From contig MNSZ01000048.1 of NCBI GenBank assembly GCA_001916715.1, positions 72,430 to 136,429 on the forward strand: a stretch of 64,000 bases of DNA, in the 5' to 3' direction. Below are positions 32,290 to 40,592 of the stretch, in pieces. The notes beneath the pieces were generated by a model. That model searched no databases. It saw only the letters and a list, made by a program, of their open reading frames with translations, and had not been told where the DNA came from. This DNA is from Firmicutes bacterium CAG:24053_14 (lineage in GTDB: Bacteria; Bacillota; Clostridia; Oscillospirales; Oscillospiraceae). Within the stretch, counting starts at the first letter, position 1; each line of letters opens with the position of its first letter. A program made the position numbers and the translations under genes.

Positions 32290-34614
32290 TTAATATCGAC
32301 CGAGAATACTCTCGTCATCAGAAACGAGCGTTACCTCGACGACGGTTCCGTGCTTTATGTCAGCTCCTGCTTTCACGCTCTGCGTCAGTACCTTTTGGTT
32401 CTCCGCATCGCGCACAACGGTGTTGCTTCTTGCAAAAACTCCGTATTTGCCGAGTTCCTTCACCGCGTCGGCATAGCTCAGGCCCTTAATTCCTGGCATG
32501 GTTTCCAGTGCAACCGACGGGCTTGCATCGGCATAGATAATCACCGTACTGCCCTCCGCAATGACGCAGCCCGTAAGCGGAAGCTGCGCCGTAACGGTCG
32601 TGCCGGAGCCTATAAGGCGGCAGTTAAAGCCGTTTTCAGAAAGCTTTTCCTTTGCCTCATCGACGCTCAGGCCGTTTAGCCCGGGAACAGGCTTATCAGC
32701 CTTCTCGGAGCTTTCATCGTACTGTGGCTCAATGCCCATATACGGCAGGATATCTGCAAACATTTTGCCAACGGTCGGTGCCGCCATCTGGCCGCCCGAG
32801 ACATAAACTCCCGAACCGCTTCCGGGCGAATCGAGCATGACCAAAAGCGCTATCTGCGGATCGTCGGCAGGCGCAAAGCCGATAAAGGACACGATGTACT
32901 CTTTTTTGCCTGTCTGCGCCTCATAGCTCACCTTTTCCGAAGTGCCGGTCTTGCCGCCGATACGATAACCTGCAACAGCCGCATTACGGCCCGTGCCCTC
33001 ATTAGGGTCGCCGACGACCTGTTCGAGAATAGAACACACGGTTTTGCTGGTTTCCTCACTTATAACGCGGCGCACAACTTTCGGCTTATGATTATACACC
33101 GTCAAGCCGTCTTCGTCCAGTAAACTTTCCACTACATACGGCTGCATTAAATATCCGCCGTTTACACAGGCGCTGACGGCGGTTATAAGCTGCAGCGGAG
33201 TTATGGTAAAGGTCTGACCGAACGAGGCAGCCGCGAGCTGTGATTTGTTCTTTTCGCTGTAGAAGGTATCCTCGCTCCACCATATGCTGCCGCTCTCGCC
33301 GCCGAGGTCAATGCCGGTCTTGGCGGTGAGCTGCTGCGAGCTGTCGCCTGTAAGCCCAAGGAAGCCGAAGGCATCGCAGTATTTATAAAAAGCCTGCGCG
33401 CCGACGCGCATTCCGATATTGACGAACGCCGCGTTGCACGAATGCTGCACGGCCTGTGTAAGGCTCTGCGAGCCGTGGCCGCTTGTTTTCCAGCAGCGAA
33501 CAGGATTTGTTCTGCCCTGCACCTGCACGCTTCCTCCGCAGAAGAAACTGTCGTCAAGACTCACTTTACCCTCTTCAAGTGCCATGGACAGTGTTATTAT
33601 TTTGAACGTAGAGCCCGGCTCGTATGTATCTGAAAGGGTTTTATTACGCCATTGCAAACGCTGTGCATCGGCAAGAATTTGATCCTTCTCCTCCTGCGTC
33701 GGAGCTTCGTTTATGGCGTTTTTAGCCTCGTCGCTGACGTCGAGGAAATTATTAAGGTCATATCCGCCTATAGACGCCATTGCAAGTATCTTCCCCGTTT
33801 TTACATCCATTGCGATAGCGCCCGCACCGTTTTGAATGTCATAATCCTCAACAGCCTGATACAGCGACTTTTCAACATAGTGCTGTATCGTAAGATCGAT
33901 CGTTGTTACAAGATCAAGGCCGTTTTCGGCGCCTGTGTAACCTTCGTATTGATCAAACAGGAGATCGGTGCCGTAGGCATTGGCAAGGCGCATATATTTC
34001 CCCGACGTTCCGGAGAGAGCGGAATCGTACTGTGCCTCCACCCCGTCAAGGCCGTAGTTATCGGTTCCGACAAAGCCTATCACATGGCAGGCAAGAGAAG
34101 AATACGGATAATATCTTTTCGTATCGCTCTCCAAACGAACGCCCTTGAGCTTATACTCGTTTTTAAACTCGCGCACCTTGTCGGCAGTCTCCTTTTCGAC
34201 CTTGCGCGCAACGGTAACATACCAAGAGCCGTTATTCTCAGTCTTTTTAAGGATGTCCTCCCTGTCGAGACCGAGGATCTCGGAGAGCTTATCGGCAATA
34301 AGCTCCCTGTCTTCGCCGTACATGGCGATCTCCGCAGGGCTCAGATATACGTTATCGACATTTGCGCTCATTGCGAGAACGTTCATATTGCAGTCGTATA
34401 TCGTTCCGCGCTCAGCAGATGATCCGGTTTCGCGAAGCTGCTGACTTATGGCAAGCTCCTCATATTTGTCATGATCGCGCACCTGCAGGATATAAAGCCG
34501 CACTGCAAGCACCGAAAACGCAAGTATGCCGCACACTGCCATCAGAAATAGTGTGCGGCGCACCATTGTCCTGTTAGGACTGCTTACCTGTTTTTTGCTC
34601 ACGGTTTTGCGCAT
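32290..34614 (-). CDS. Class B penicillin-binding protein with two PASTA domains (FtsI/SpoVD)
   Basis: The 774-residue transpeptidase has one N-terminal membrane helix (about 19-43), a pedestal domain with RGTIYDCN (69-76), and the catalytic domain with STFK (335-338), SCN (392-394) and KTG (555-557). Two PASTA domains follow (about 641-697 and 705-766), as in Bacillus PBP2B and SpoVD. It pairs with FtsW for septal or cortex synthesis. It stands between ftsL and murE. Whether it is the vegetative or sporulation enzyme cannot be decided from sequence alone. Confidence 0.95.
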   Translation of the reverse strand: MRKTVSKKQVSSPNRTMVRRTLFLMAVCGILAFSVLAVRLYILQVRDHDKYEELAISQQLRETGSSAERGTIYDCNMNVLAMSANVDNVYLSPAEIAMYGEDRELIADKLSEILGLDREDILKKTENNGSWYVTVARKVEKETADKVREFKNEYKLKGVRLESDTKRYYPYSSLACHVIGFVGTDNYGLDGVEAQYDSALSGTSGKYMRLANAYGTDLLFDQYEGYTGAENGLDLVTTIDLTIQHYVEKSLYQAVEDYDIQNGAGAIAMDVKTGKILAMASIGGYDLNNFLDVSDEAKNAINEAPTQEEKDQILADAQRLQWRNKTLSDTYEPGSTFKIITLSMALEEGKVSLDDSFFCGGSVQVQGRTNPVRCWKTSGHGSQSLTQAVQHSCNAAFVNIGMRVGAQAFYKYCDAFGFLGLTGDSSQQLTAKTGIDLGGESGSIWWSEDTFYSEKNKSQLAAASFGQTFTITPLQLITAVSACVNGGYLMQPYVVESLLDEDGLTVYNHKPKVVRRVISEETSKTVCSILEQVVGDPNEGTGRNAAVAGYRIGGKTGTSEKVSYEAQTGKKEYIVSFIGFAPADDPQIALLVMLDSPGSGSGVYVSGGQMAAPTVGKMFADILPYMGIEPQYDESSEKADKPVPGLNGLSVDEAKEKLSENGFNCRLIGSGTTVTAQLPLTGCVIAEGSTVIIYADASPSVALETMPGIKGLSYADAVKELGKYGVFARSNTVVRDAENQKVLTQSVKAGADIKHGTVVEVTLVSDDESILGRY

Positions 34615-34678
34615 AGCTGCTCCTTCCGGACAAAATTTATTAGTTAATACTATAATTTTGCCGCGTAAAATATGCAGC

Positions 34679-35068
34679 TTATCCGTTATCTGCTATGTAT
34701 GCTCTATCTTCGGGTGAAGTGTCAATAGTCTCGGTGCGGCGCTGAAGCTCGCTCTGCATGCCAAGTCTCGATTTTGCATCCTTTTCGAGTGCATCAAGAT
34801 CCTGCGAGAACTCATACTCAATGCGCAGACGGCGGTTTTCTTCATGAAGACTCTGTGCCTGTCGGCTCAGCTCAACATTTTTGTCGTTTATCTCTGTAAG
34901 CTCAACGCGCACGAAAAGTGACAGGACGAGCATAACAGCCGCCGCTATCGCAAGCGCTGCCATGAGCGCTGTGCGCATTGCTCCTCCGAGCTTTTTATCC
35001 TGCCGGGCGTTAACCCGGCGCTTTGCGCTTTTGGAGCCGTATTGATATTCGCTGCCGGAGCTTTTCAA
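34679..35068 (-). CDS. ftsL: FtsL-like septum formation protein
   Basis: The 129-residue product has a basic cytoplasmic N-terminus (about 1-30), one membrane helix (about 31-52, TALMAALAIAAAVMLVLSLFV), and a coiled coil (TEINDKNVELSRQAQSLHEENRRLRIEYEFSQDLDALEKDAKSRL is the region, with leucine heptads). This is the standard FtsL/DivIC layout, and the position between rsmH and the PBP gene is the classical ftsL place. The name rests on topology and synteny because FtsL sequences diverge fast. Confidence 0.82.
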   Translation of the reverse strand: MKSSGSEYQYGSKSAKRRVNARQDKKLGGAMRTALMAALAIAAAVMLVLSLFVRVELTEINDKNVELSRQAQSLHEENRRLRIEYEFSQDLDALEKDAKSRLGMQSELQRRTETIDTSPEDRAYIADNG

Positions 35069-35074
35069 AAACCT

Positions 35075-36013
35075 CTACACCCTTTCGGCAACGCGGAGCT
35101 TTGCGCTTCTCGCGCGCGGATTGAAGTTCAGCTCATCCTCATCCGGCACTATCGGTTTTCTGTGTACGCTCCTGAGTGTCTGCTTAAAGCCGCAGACGCA
35201 TATCGGCGCTTCTCTCGGGCAGGTGCAGCCGTTTTCCCTCGCGGCTATGCCCGTTTTAACAATTCTGTCCTCAAGCGAGTGGAAGCTAATAACGCACAGT
35301 CGGCCGCCTGTTTTTAGTCTGTCGGGCGCTGTTTTCATCATTCTGTCCACTGCGCCGAGCTCATCGTTAACGGCAATTCTTATTGCCTGAAAGCTGCGCT
35401 TTGCAGGATGCTGCTTCTCGCGCAGAGCGGCTGCCGGCATTGCCGAGCGGATGATATCCACAAGCTCAAGCGTTGTTTCTATCTTTTTCTGTTCGCGGCG
35501 TTCAACTATGCGCGAAGCTATTCTTCTTGCATAGCGCTCTTCGCCGAAATCGCGGAGAATGCGAACAAGCTCCGCCTCATCCCAATCGTTTACGACGTTC
35601 GACGCGGTAAGTGCGCTTGTGTTATCCATGCGCATGTCAAGCGGCGCATCGTTCATGTACGAAAAGCCGCGTTCGGCCTCGTCAAGCTGCGGTGACGAAA
35701 CGCCGAGGTCAAACAGCATCCCGTCAACGGCGTCAACTCCGAGTTCGTCGAGGATCTGTGAAACGTCGCAAAAGTTTCCGTGCACAAGTGTCATTTTATC
35801 GGCATACTGTGCAAGGCGCTCGCCGGTGCGCCTTATGGCGCTCTCGTCGCGGTCAATTCCGATAAGTCTGCCGGTGTCGAGGCGCTTCAGTATCTGCTCG
35901 GAGTGCCCACCGAGTCCAAGAGTACCATCAACGTATATGCCGTCCGGATTTATGTTCAAATTTTCAATACATTCGTTTAACAGCACTGATATGTGCTTTG
36001 CTTCATTCGACAT
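35075..36013 (-). CDS. rsmH: 16S rRNA (cytosine(1402)-N(4))-methyltransferase
   Basis: RsmH (MraW) methylates C1402 in the ribosomal P site. The start was placed at the ATG at 36013 after CTGGAG, giving 312 residues that begin SNEAKHISVLLNECIENL. Motifs seen are YVDGTLGLGGHSEQIL (SAM site), DGMLFDLGVSSPQLDEAERGFSY, APLDMRMD and FQAIRIAVNDELG, SFHSLEDRIVK. It follows mraZ by 1 bp. Confidence 0.96.
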   Translation of the reverse strand: MSNEAKHISVLLNECIENLNINPDGIYVDGTLGLGGHSEQILKRLDTGRLIGIDRDESAIRRTGERLAQYADKMTLVHGNFCDVSQILDELGVDAVDGMLFDLGVSSPQLDEAERGFSYMNDAPLDMRMDNTSALTASNVVNDWDEAELVRILRDFGEERYARRIASRIVERREQKKIETTLELVDIIRSAMPAAALREKQHPAKRSFQAIRIAVNDELGAVDRMMKTAPDRLKTGGRLCVISFHSLEDRIVKTGIAARENGCTCPREAPICVCGFKQTLRSVHRKPIVPDEDELNFNPRARSAKLRVAERV

Positions 36014-36014
36014 A

Positions 36015-36431
36015 TCAAAACTCCAGTTCATCCATTACGGAAGCAATATTTTCGGGTGTTATCTCACTCTCGGAAAGCTTCTGCCAGCGCTCGTCATCCC
36101 ATATTTCAGCATGATTATTGCAGCCGATCACGGCAACGTTCTTGCTAAGATGCGCATACTCGCGCAAATGCGCCGGTATGAGCGTTCTGCCCTGATTATC
36201 AAGCTCGCACTTTGCCGCATATGCAAACAGAGGGCGCATTTTCCGCTGCTTTATATAGCTCATTGCATTTACTTTATCGGAAAATTCCTTCCAGCTTTCC
36301 GCGCTGTAAACAGAAAGGCAATCGTCCATCGAAAGAGTTATATAAAACACGTCGCCAAGCTCGTCCCTGAGCTTTGCCGGGATAAACAGCCTGCCCTTAT
36401 TGTCAATGCTGTGTTTATATTCGCCTGTCAA
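36015..36431 (-). CDS. mraZ: Transcriptional regulator MraZ
   Basis: MraZ is the DNA-binding repressor of the dcw cluster. The start is judged to be the TTG at 36431 (protein MTGEYKHSIDNKGR), 7 nt after GGAGGT; this matches the usual N-terminus of the family, while longer versions read into the operator. The 138-residue protein has two SpoVT/AbrB-like halves (GEYKHSIDNKGRLFIPAKLRDEL and CELDNQGRTLIPAHLREYA). Three phased boxes (36462-36491) just upstream are likely its own binding sites. Confidence 0.93.
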   Translation of the reverse strand: MTGEYKHSIDNKGRLFIPAKLRDELGDVFYITLSMDDCLSVYSAESWKEFSDKVNAMSYIKQRKMRPLFAYAAKCELDNQGRTLIPAHLREYAHLSKNVAVIGCNNHAEIWDDERWQKLSESEITPENIASVMDELEF

Positions 36432-36461
36432 CGCGCTCACCTCCGTCTTTCGAGCATTTTC

Positions 36462-36491
36462 GATGCACTTTTCACCACTTTGCTCCACTTT
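36462..36491 (-). promoter_or_regulatory. Three tandem 10-bp MraZ-like boxes
   Basis: Read on the minus strand: AAAGTGGAGC (36482-36491), AAAGTGGTGA (36472-36481), AAAGTGCATC (36462-36471). The AAAGTG repeats are exactly 10 bp apart, one helical turn, directly downstream of the minus-10 at 36498-36503. Tandem boxes with a GTGG core upstream of mraZ are known operators of the family in other bacteria. Confidence 0.85.
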
Positions 36492-36497
36492 ATTCTG

Positions 36498-36526
36498 ATT
36501 ATAGAGATTGTCGGGCAAAAAATCAA
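36498..36526 (-). promoter_or_regulatory. Promoter of the dcw cluster
   Basis: On the minus strand TTGATT (36521-36526), 17-bp spacer, perfect TATAAT (36498-36503). The predicted start site falls at the first MraZ-like box, so repressor binding would block initiation. Confidence 0.75.
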
Positions 36527-36546
36527 GAACATTTTGGTAACATATA

Positions 36547-36579
36547 AAAATAGCAGGACGTTTTTCATCCTGCTATTTT
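36547..36579 (-). terminator. Intrinsic terminator of the acyl-CoA dehydrogenase gene
   Basis: A 12-bp stem (36547-36558 with 36568-36579) lies just after the stop codon of the gene at 36595-37734 on the minus strand and just before the dcw promoter, separating the two units. A TTTTATATG tract follows. Confidence 0.8.
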
Positions 36580-36594
36580 CATATGAGTATTAAG

Positions 36595-37734
36595 TTATTT
36601 TAAGGCAGAGTTTATAACAGAGTTTGAAACGATTATCTTGCAAATCTCAGTGGTTCCCTCGGCAATGGTCAGCATCTGAGCATCTCGGAAGCAGCGATCG
36701 ACCTCAAAATCGGACGAAAGACCGTTTGCGCCGTGGATCTGGCGCGCGCTTTTGCACACCTGGCATGCAAGCTCCGTGCTCATAAGCTTTGTCGCCGCAA
36801 CATCGATCGCCGACTGCCGTTCCTTTGCATCGTACTGCTCGGCAGAGCAATAGAGCATGCATCTTGACGCAGCAAGCTTTGTGTACATCTCGGCAAGCAT
36901 GAACGCTATGCCCTGATAGGATGACAGATTGCGCCCGTATTTTCCAGTTGTCGTCGAATAATTATTTGCAAGCTCGAGCGCGCGTCCGGCTATGCCTGTG
37001 GCTATTGCCGAAACGGCGAGTCTGCCGAGCTGCAAAGTCGGCTTCAAAAGGGTATACCCCTGATTTTCGCTGCCGATTATATTCCCGAGCGGTATTCTGC
37101 AGTTTGTGAATGTGATGTGTCCGGTCGGGCAGCTATTAAGCCCGATCATGTGCGAACCGATGTCGGCTTCCAGCCCTTCTGTGGATGCATCGATATAGAA
37201 AAGGCTTATATCGCGGCTGCGGCTGTTAAGCGAGGTACGGGCGGCTATCAGATAGCCGTCGGCTTTGCCGGATGCCGTTATCCATGATTTTGAACCGTTA
37301 ATTACCCATTCGTCGCCAAGCTGTGTTGCCGTTGTGTTAATGCTCAAAACATCCGAACCGCCGCTTTCCTCGCTGATCGCATACGCAATAAGCTTATTTA
37401 GTGCAAATGCAGGCTCCATAATATTGGCTTTAAGCTCGGGCGATGCGGCCGTGTTCATTATGTCGCAGGCAAGGTAATGCGGAGTCAGCGCAAGCGCAAG
37501 CGACGCATTGCCGCGCGCAAGCTCTTCAAATATAACGCACATCTCTGACGCTCTGTAGTGACCGTCGGTCATAAGCTCGGGTGCGACAAATCCCAGCTCG
37601 CCGCAGCGCTTTATGAGCTGCGTCGGGAAAATTCCGTTTTTGTCAAGCTCCTGAGCTACGGGCATTACCTCTTTGCGAACGAAGCTGCCGACCTTATCTT
37701 TAAGCGCCTTCTGGCTTTCATTAAACATATACAT
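36595..37734 (-). CDS. Acyl-CoA dehydrogenase family protein
   Basis: The 379-residue flavoprotein has the three-domain acyl-CoA dehydrogenase fold: an N-terminal helical domain (about 1-120), a FAD-contacting segment (AYAISEESGGSDVLSINTTA and WVINGSKSWITASGKADGYLI) and the C-terminal helical domain with the putative catalytic glutamate in TIAEGTTEICKIIVS. The ATG is 8 nt after AAGGAG, whose bases lie in the end of the upstream regulator gene (gap 3 bp), so the two are co-transcribed. It differs clearly from the dehydrogenase at 39435-40568. Substrate unknown. Confidence 0.87.
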   Translation of the reverse strand: MYMFNESQKALKDKVGSFVRKEVMPVAQELDKNGIFPTQLIKRCGELGFVAPELMTDGHYRASEMCVIFEELARGNASLALALTPHYLACDIMNTAASPELKANIMEPAFALNKLIAYAISEESGGSDVLSINTTATQLGDEWVINGSKSWITASGKADGYLIAARTSLNSRSRDISLFYIDASTEGLEADIGSHMIGLNSCPTGHITFTNCRIPLGNIIGSENQGYTLLKPTLQLGRLAVSAIATGIAGRALELANNYSTTTGKYGRNLSSYQGIAFMLAEMYTKLAASRCMLYCSAEQYDAKERQSAIDVAATKLMSTELACQVCKSARQIHGANGLSSDFEVDRCFRDAQMLTIAEGTTEICKIIVSNSVINSALK

Positions 37735-37737
37735 TAT

Positions 37738-39016
37738 TTATTCTCCTTGCTTTGCCGTGAACATGAGTATCGCCTTTGTGTATGAGCAGCTGTCGTCAAA
37801 TATCTCCTCTTCAAGCGTGCAGCCCTGATCGCCGCGCCGGGTGAGCTTGCTTGACAGCATGAGGCTTTCGTGCGCGTCAATGGTTTTGGATGCGAAAAAT
37901 GTTCCGCTTTCGATAACGCAGCCCTCGCCGAGAATTTCGCCGGCATGCCTCATGGCAGCCGTCAGGACGACAGGCAGCGTAAACTCCGACGGATCGGCAA
38001 CTCCCCTGTTCGGTATGCGGATATTGTAATACTTCTCATCCTCCGTATCGGACACATCCGTCGCTTCAAGGAAGGACTCGAACATCGGAGCGCTGCCGTT
38101 TCGGCCGGAAAACATAAAGTAGCGCATGATATCGCTCGAATCCAGAACGCCGCTGAACTTATCGCCGTCGGTAACGGCGGCTATGCTGTTGCCGGAAAGC
38201 AGCATGCGTTTCGCAATCAAAGTGCATACACTGATTTTCCGGGCGCAGGATACCCGATATGCGCTGCGACGGGTTTGCCGCGAAGGCCTTAGGCACATCG
38301 AGCGCGCCGCAGAGCATAAGATTCTCGTCAACTACGGGATAGGTCTGAATCGCAATGTCCTCGCACAGCTTGTGCCAGTCGGCGACAACGTCATTGCTGT
38401 ACAGGTACTTCGGCATTTTCATCCACGACTGCGCATCATCCGTGCTCTCAATTGCCGGCGAGTGAAGCTTTTCAAGCAGCATCATTATCGTTCGGCTGTC
38501 CTGCAAAGCACTTATAACGGCAAGGCCGCTGCGCTCGGCCTGAATAAGCGTAAGCGGCTGCGCGCTTGCACCGCCCGTAAGCATAAGGTTTGCTCCAAGC
38601 TCTATAACGAGCGCCTGCATATCCGCCCTGTCGCCTACAAGGCAGAGAACATTAACATTATCCTTAGGTTCATCAGACAGTGCTCGGCGCAGCTGCTTCT
38701 CGCTGCCGTCGCATATGACAACGCGCCTGAGCATTCGCTCGGCATCGGCAGGCTCTATTATCATAGTAAGCCCCAAAAACTTCGCCGCACGCTTCAGGCT
38801 TACTGGCTCCGCCTCACCGATAACTCCGGAATCGATTTTAAACGTTCCGGATTTGGGCTTTGTCACGACAAGTCCCTGCGCCTCGGCGGCTTTAATAGCT
38901 TTGTAAACTGTCCCAACGCTGACATTCAATATCTCAGACAGACGCCGAACTGATATCTTCGTTCCTGCATCAAGTTCTTTTATATAAGATAGTATAAGCT
39001 CATTTTTTATTGACAT
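37738..39016 (-). pseudogene. Frameshifted HTH/DRTGG/CBS/hotdog regulator (YtoI-like)
   Basis: Two overlapping frames together make one protein of about 425 residues. The first (39016 down) has a GntR-like winged helix (KISVRRLSEILNVSVGTVYKAIKAAEAQGLV), a DRTGG domain (LGANLMLTGGASAQPLTLI) and the first CBS repeat (SNDVVADWHKLCEDIAIQTYPVVDENLMLCGALDV). The second frame supplies the other CBS repeat (LLSGNSIAAVTDGDKFSGVLDSSDIMRYF) and a hotdog domain to the stop at 37738. The frames join if one base is removed near an A-run (T4 at 38235-38238 on the plus strand). YtoI-type proteins have this domain order; they probably sense nucleotide or acyl-CoA ligands. As it stands, translation would stop at 38159 and lose half the CBS pair and the hotdog domain. 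Confidence 0.82.
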
Positions 39017-39040
39017 CTCTGTTTTCCCACTGTTTTAAAC

Positions 39041-39069
39041 TGTATCTGTTTAGTCATTATACAGATACA
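39041..39069. promoter_or_regulatory. Palindromic operator overlapping the regulator promoter
   Basis: TGTATCTG (39041-39048) and CAGATACA (39062-39069) are perfect 8-bp arms 13 bp apart. They bracket the TATAAT at 39056-39061 of the minus-strand promoter, the expected position for autorepression by the adjoining GntR-like protein. Confidence 0.7.
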
Positions 39070-39084
39070 CAAGGCCGGCCGCAA
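39056..39084 (-). promoter_or_regulatory. Putative promoter of the regulator/acyl-CoA dehydrogenase operon
   Basis: TTGCGG (39079-39084), 17-bp spacer and TATAAT (39056-39061) on the minus strand. It would drive the regulator and the dehydrogenase at 36595-37734. Confidence 0.6.
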
Positions 39085-39434
39085 GCTTTTTTTCTATATT
39101 TGTTCACAATTTTAACGCCAAGATTATAACAGAATAAAACACACCACATTTGTTAACCCTAATTTTGAGAAAAACTGTTGTATAAGATTGGATGTATTTT
39201 GTGAATTTCTGTATGTAAATATGTCAGAAAGCCGAAAACGATCAATTTCGCTTGTTTTGTGTTGACACACTGTTGCAGTCATGTTATTATTTTCACAGCA
39301 AGAGGGCTGATTTTAAAGAAAGTCAATCTCAGTAGCAGTTACAGAAGTGTAACAGTTGCAATTTAGTTATTTCTCAAAGTGTATTCTGTTATGTAACACA
39401 CCAAAAATTTTGTTTGAAAAGGAGCCAGAAGAAA
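39085..39434. other. Divergent intergenic region with long 5' leader
   Basis: No gene was found in this 350-bp AT-rich stretch. It holds the plus-strand promoter at 39262-39290 and then about 138 nt of leader before the dehydrogenase start. The leader contains a perfect hairpin GTTACA-GAAG-TGTAAC (39338-39353) and AAGGAG before the ATG at 39435. The palindrome found at 39041-39069 is not repeated here. Confidence 0.5.
39262..39290 (+). promoter_or_regulatory. Strong putative promoter of the acd-etfB-etfA-CoA-transferase operon
   Basis: A perfect TTGACA (39262-39267), a 17-bp spacer and TATTAT (39285-39290) lie about 145 bp before the first gene. The near-consensus match and the codon use downstream point to high expression. 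Confidence 0.7.
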
Positions 39435-40568
39435 ATGTTCAAGTTCACAGAAGAGCAGGTCATGATCCGCGACATGGTAAGAGAGTTTACCAAAAATGAG
39501 GTTGAGCCTCGCGACAAATGGATGGACGAAAACGGCTTTGACTGGGAAGTCCACAAGAAGCTGTGCGAGGCCGGCCTGATGGGTATCCATCTTCCCGAGC
39601 AGTACGGCGGTGGCGGCGGCGACGCAGTCATGAGCGAGATCGTCATCAACGAGATCGCAAAGGGCAGCGCAAGTGTCGCTCTGTTCCTGGATGCCGACTG
39701 GCTCGCAGCCGATATGATCTATGTTCACGGCAGCGAAGAGCAGAAGAATCACTACCTCCCCCTCGCAGCAGAAGGCAAGATCTTCGCATTCGGCCTGACC
39801 GAATCCAACGCCGGTTCCGACGCGGCAGCGATCAAGTCCATTGCAGTTAAGCAGCCCGACGGCAGCTACGTTCTCAACGGCGGCAAGGCATGGATCACCA
39901 ACTCCGGTGTTGCCGACTACTACCTGATCATGGCGAAGACCGATCCCGAAGCAGGCGCAAAGGGCATCAGCGTTTTCATCGTTCCCAAGGACGCAGAGGG
40001 TCTGACCGTCGGTAAGTTCGAGCACAAGATGGGCATGTGCGGCAGCGCGACCTGCGAGCTGAGCTTCGACAACATCAAGCTTCCCGCAGACGCACTCGTC
40101 GGCAAGGAAGGCGCAGGCTTCAAGATTGCAATGATGGCTCTTGACGGCGCACGCATCTCGATCGGTGCTATCGCTTCCGGCCTTGCACAGCACGCAATGG
40201 AAGTTGCAAAGAACTACGCAAACGAGCGCGTCACCTTCGGCAAGCCCATAGCAAAGTATCAGGGCGTTGCATTCAAGTTTGCAGACATGGCGGCAAAGAT
40301 CCGCGCTATCGACCTGATGGTATGGGATACCGCTCAGATGAAGAGCGAAGGCCAGCGTCACACCGTTGAAGCGGCAGAGCTTAAGCTCATGAGCTCCAGG
40401 TGGTGCTGCGAGATCTGCGACGAGTGCATCCAGGTTCTCGGCGGCAACGGCTACAGCCGCGAGTTCCACGTTGAGCGCTTCTACCGCGACGCAAAGCTCC
40501 TCGAGATCGGCGAAGGCACCAGCGAGATCCAGCGCATGGTCATCAGCGGCGCAGTCCTTGCAAAATAA
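39435..40568 (+). CDS. Acyl-CoA dehydrogenase (enoyl-CoA reductase type)
   Basis: The 377-residue protein starts at the ATG at 39435, 11 nt after AAGGAG. It has the Bcd/AcdA-like layout: helical N-domain (FTEEQVMIRDMVREFTKNEVEPR), FGLTESNAGSDAAAIKSIAV and AWITNSGVADYYLIMAKTD in the FAD/substrate region, and a C-terminal domain with VLGGNGYSREFHVERFYRDAK and the catalytic glutamate in EIGEGTSEIQRMVISG. It is directly followed by etfB and etfA, so it exchanges electrons with that flavoprotein, probably in the direction of enoyl-CoA reduction in an anaerobe. Codons are strongly biased to C-ending forms (TTC, AAC, GAC, ATC). The acyl group is unknown. Confidence 0.92.
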   Translation: MFKFTEEQVMIRDMVREFTKNEVEPRDKWMDENGFDWEVHKKLCEAGLMGIHLPEQYGGGGGDAVMSEIVINEIAKGSASVALFLDADWLAADMIYVHGSEEQKNHYLPLAAEGKIFAFGLTESNAGSDAAAIKSIAVKQPDGSYVLNGGKAWITNSGVADYYLIMAKTDPEAGAKGISVFIVPKDAEGLTVGKFEHKMGMCGSATCELSFDNIKLPADALVGKEGAGFKIAMMALDGARISIGAIASGLAQHAMEVAKNYANERVTFGKPIAKYQGVAFKFADMAAKIRAIDLMVWDTAQMKSEGQRHTVEAAELKLMSSRWCCEICDECIQVLGGNGYSREFHVERFYRDAKLLEIGEGTSEIQRMVISGAVLAK

Positions 40569-40592
40569 TCTAAGCAAAGCGGAGAGATGGAA

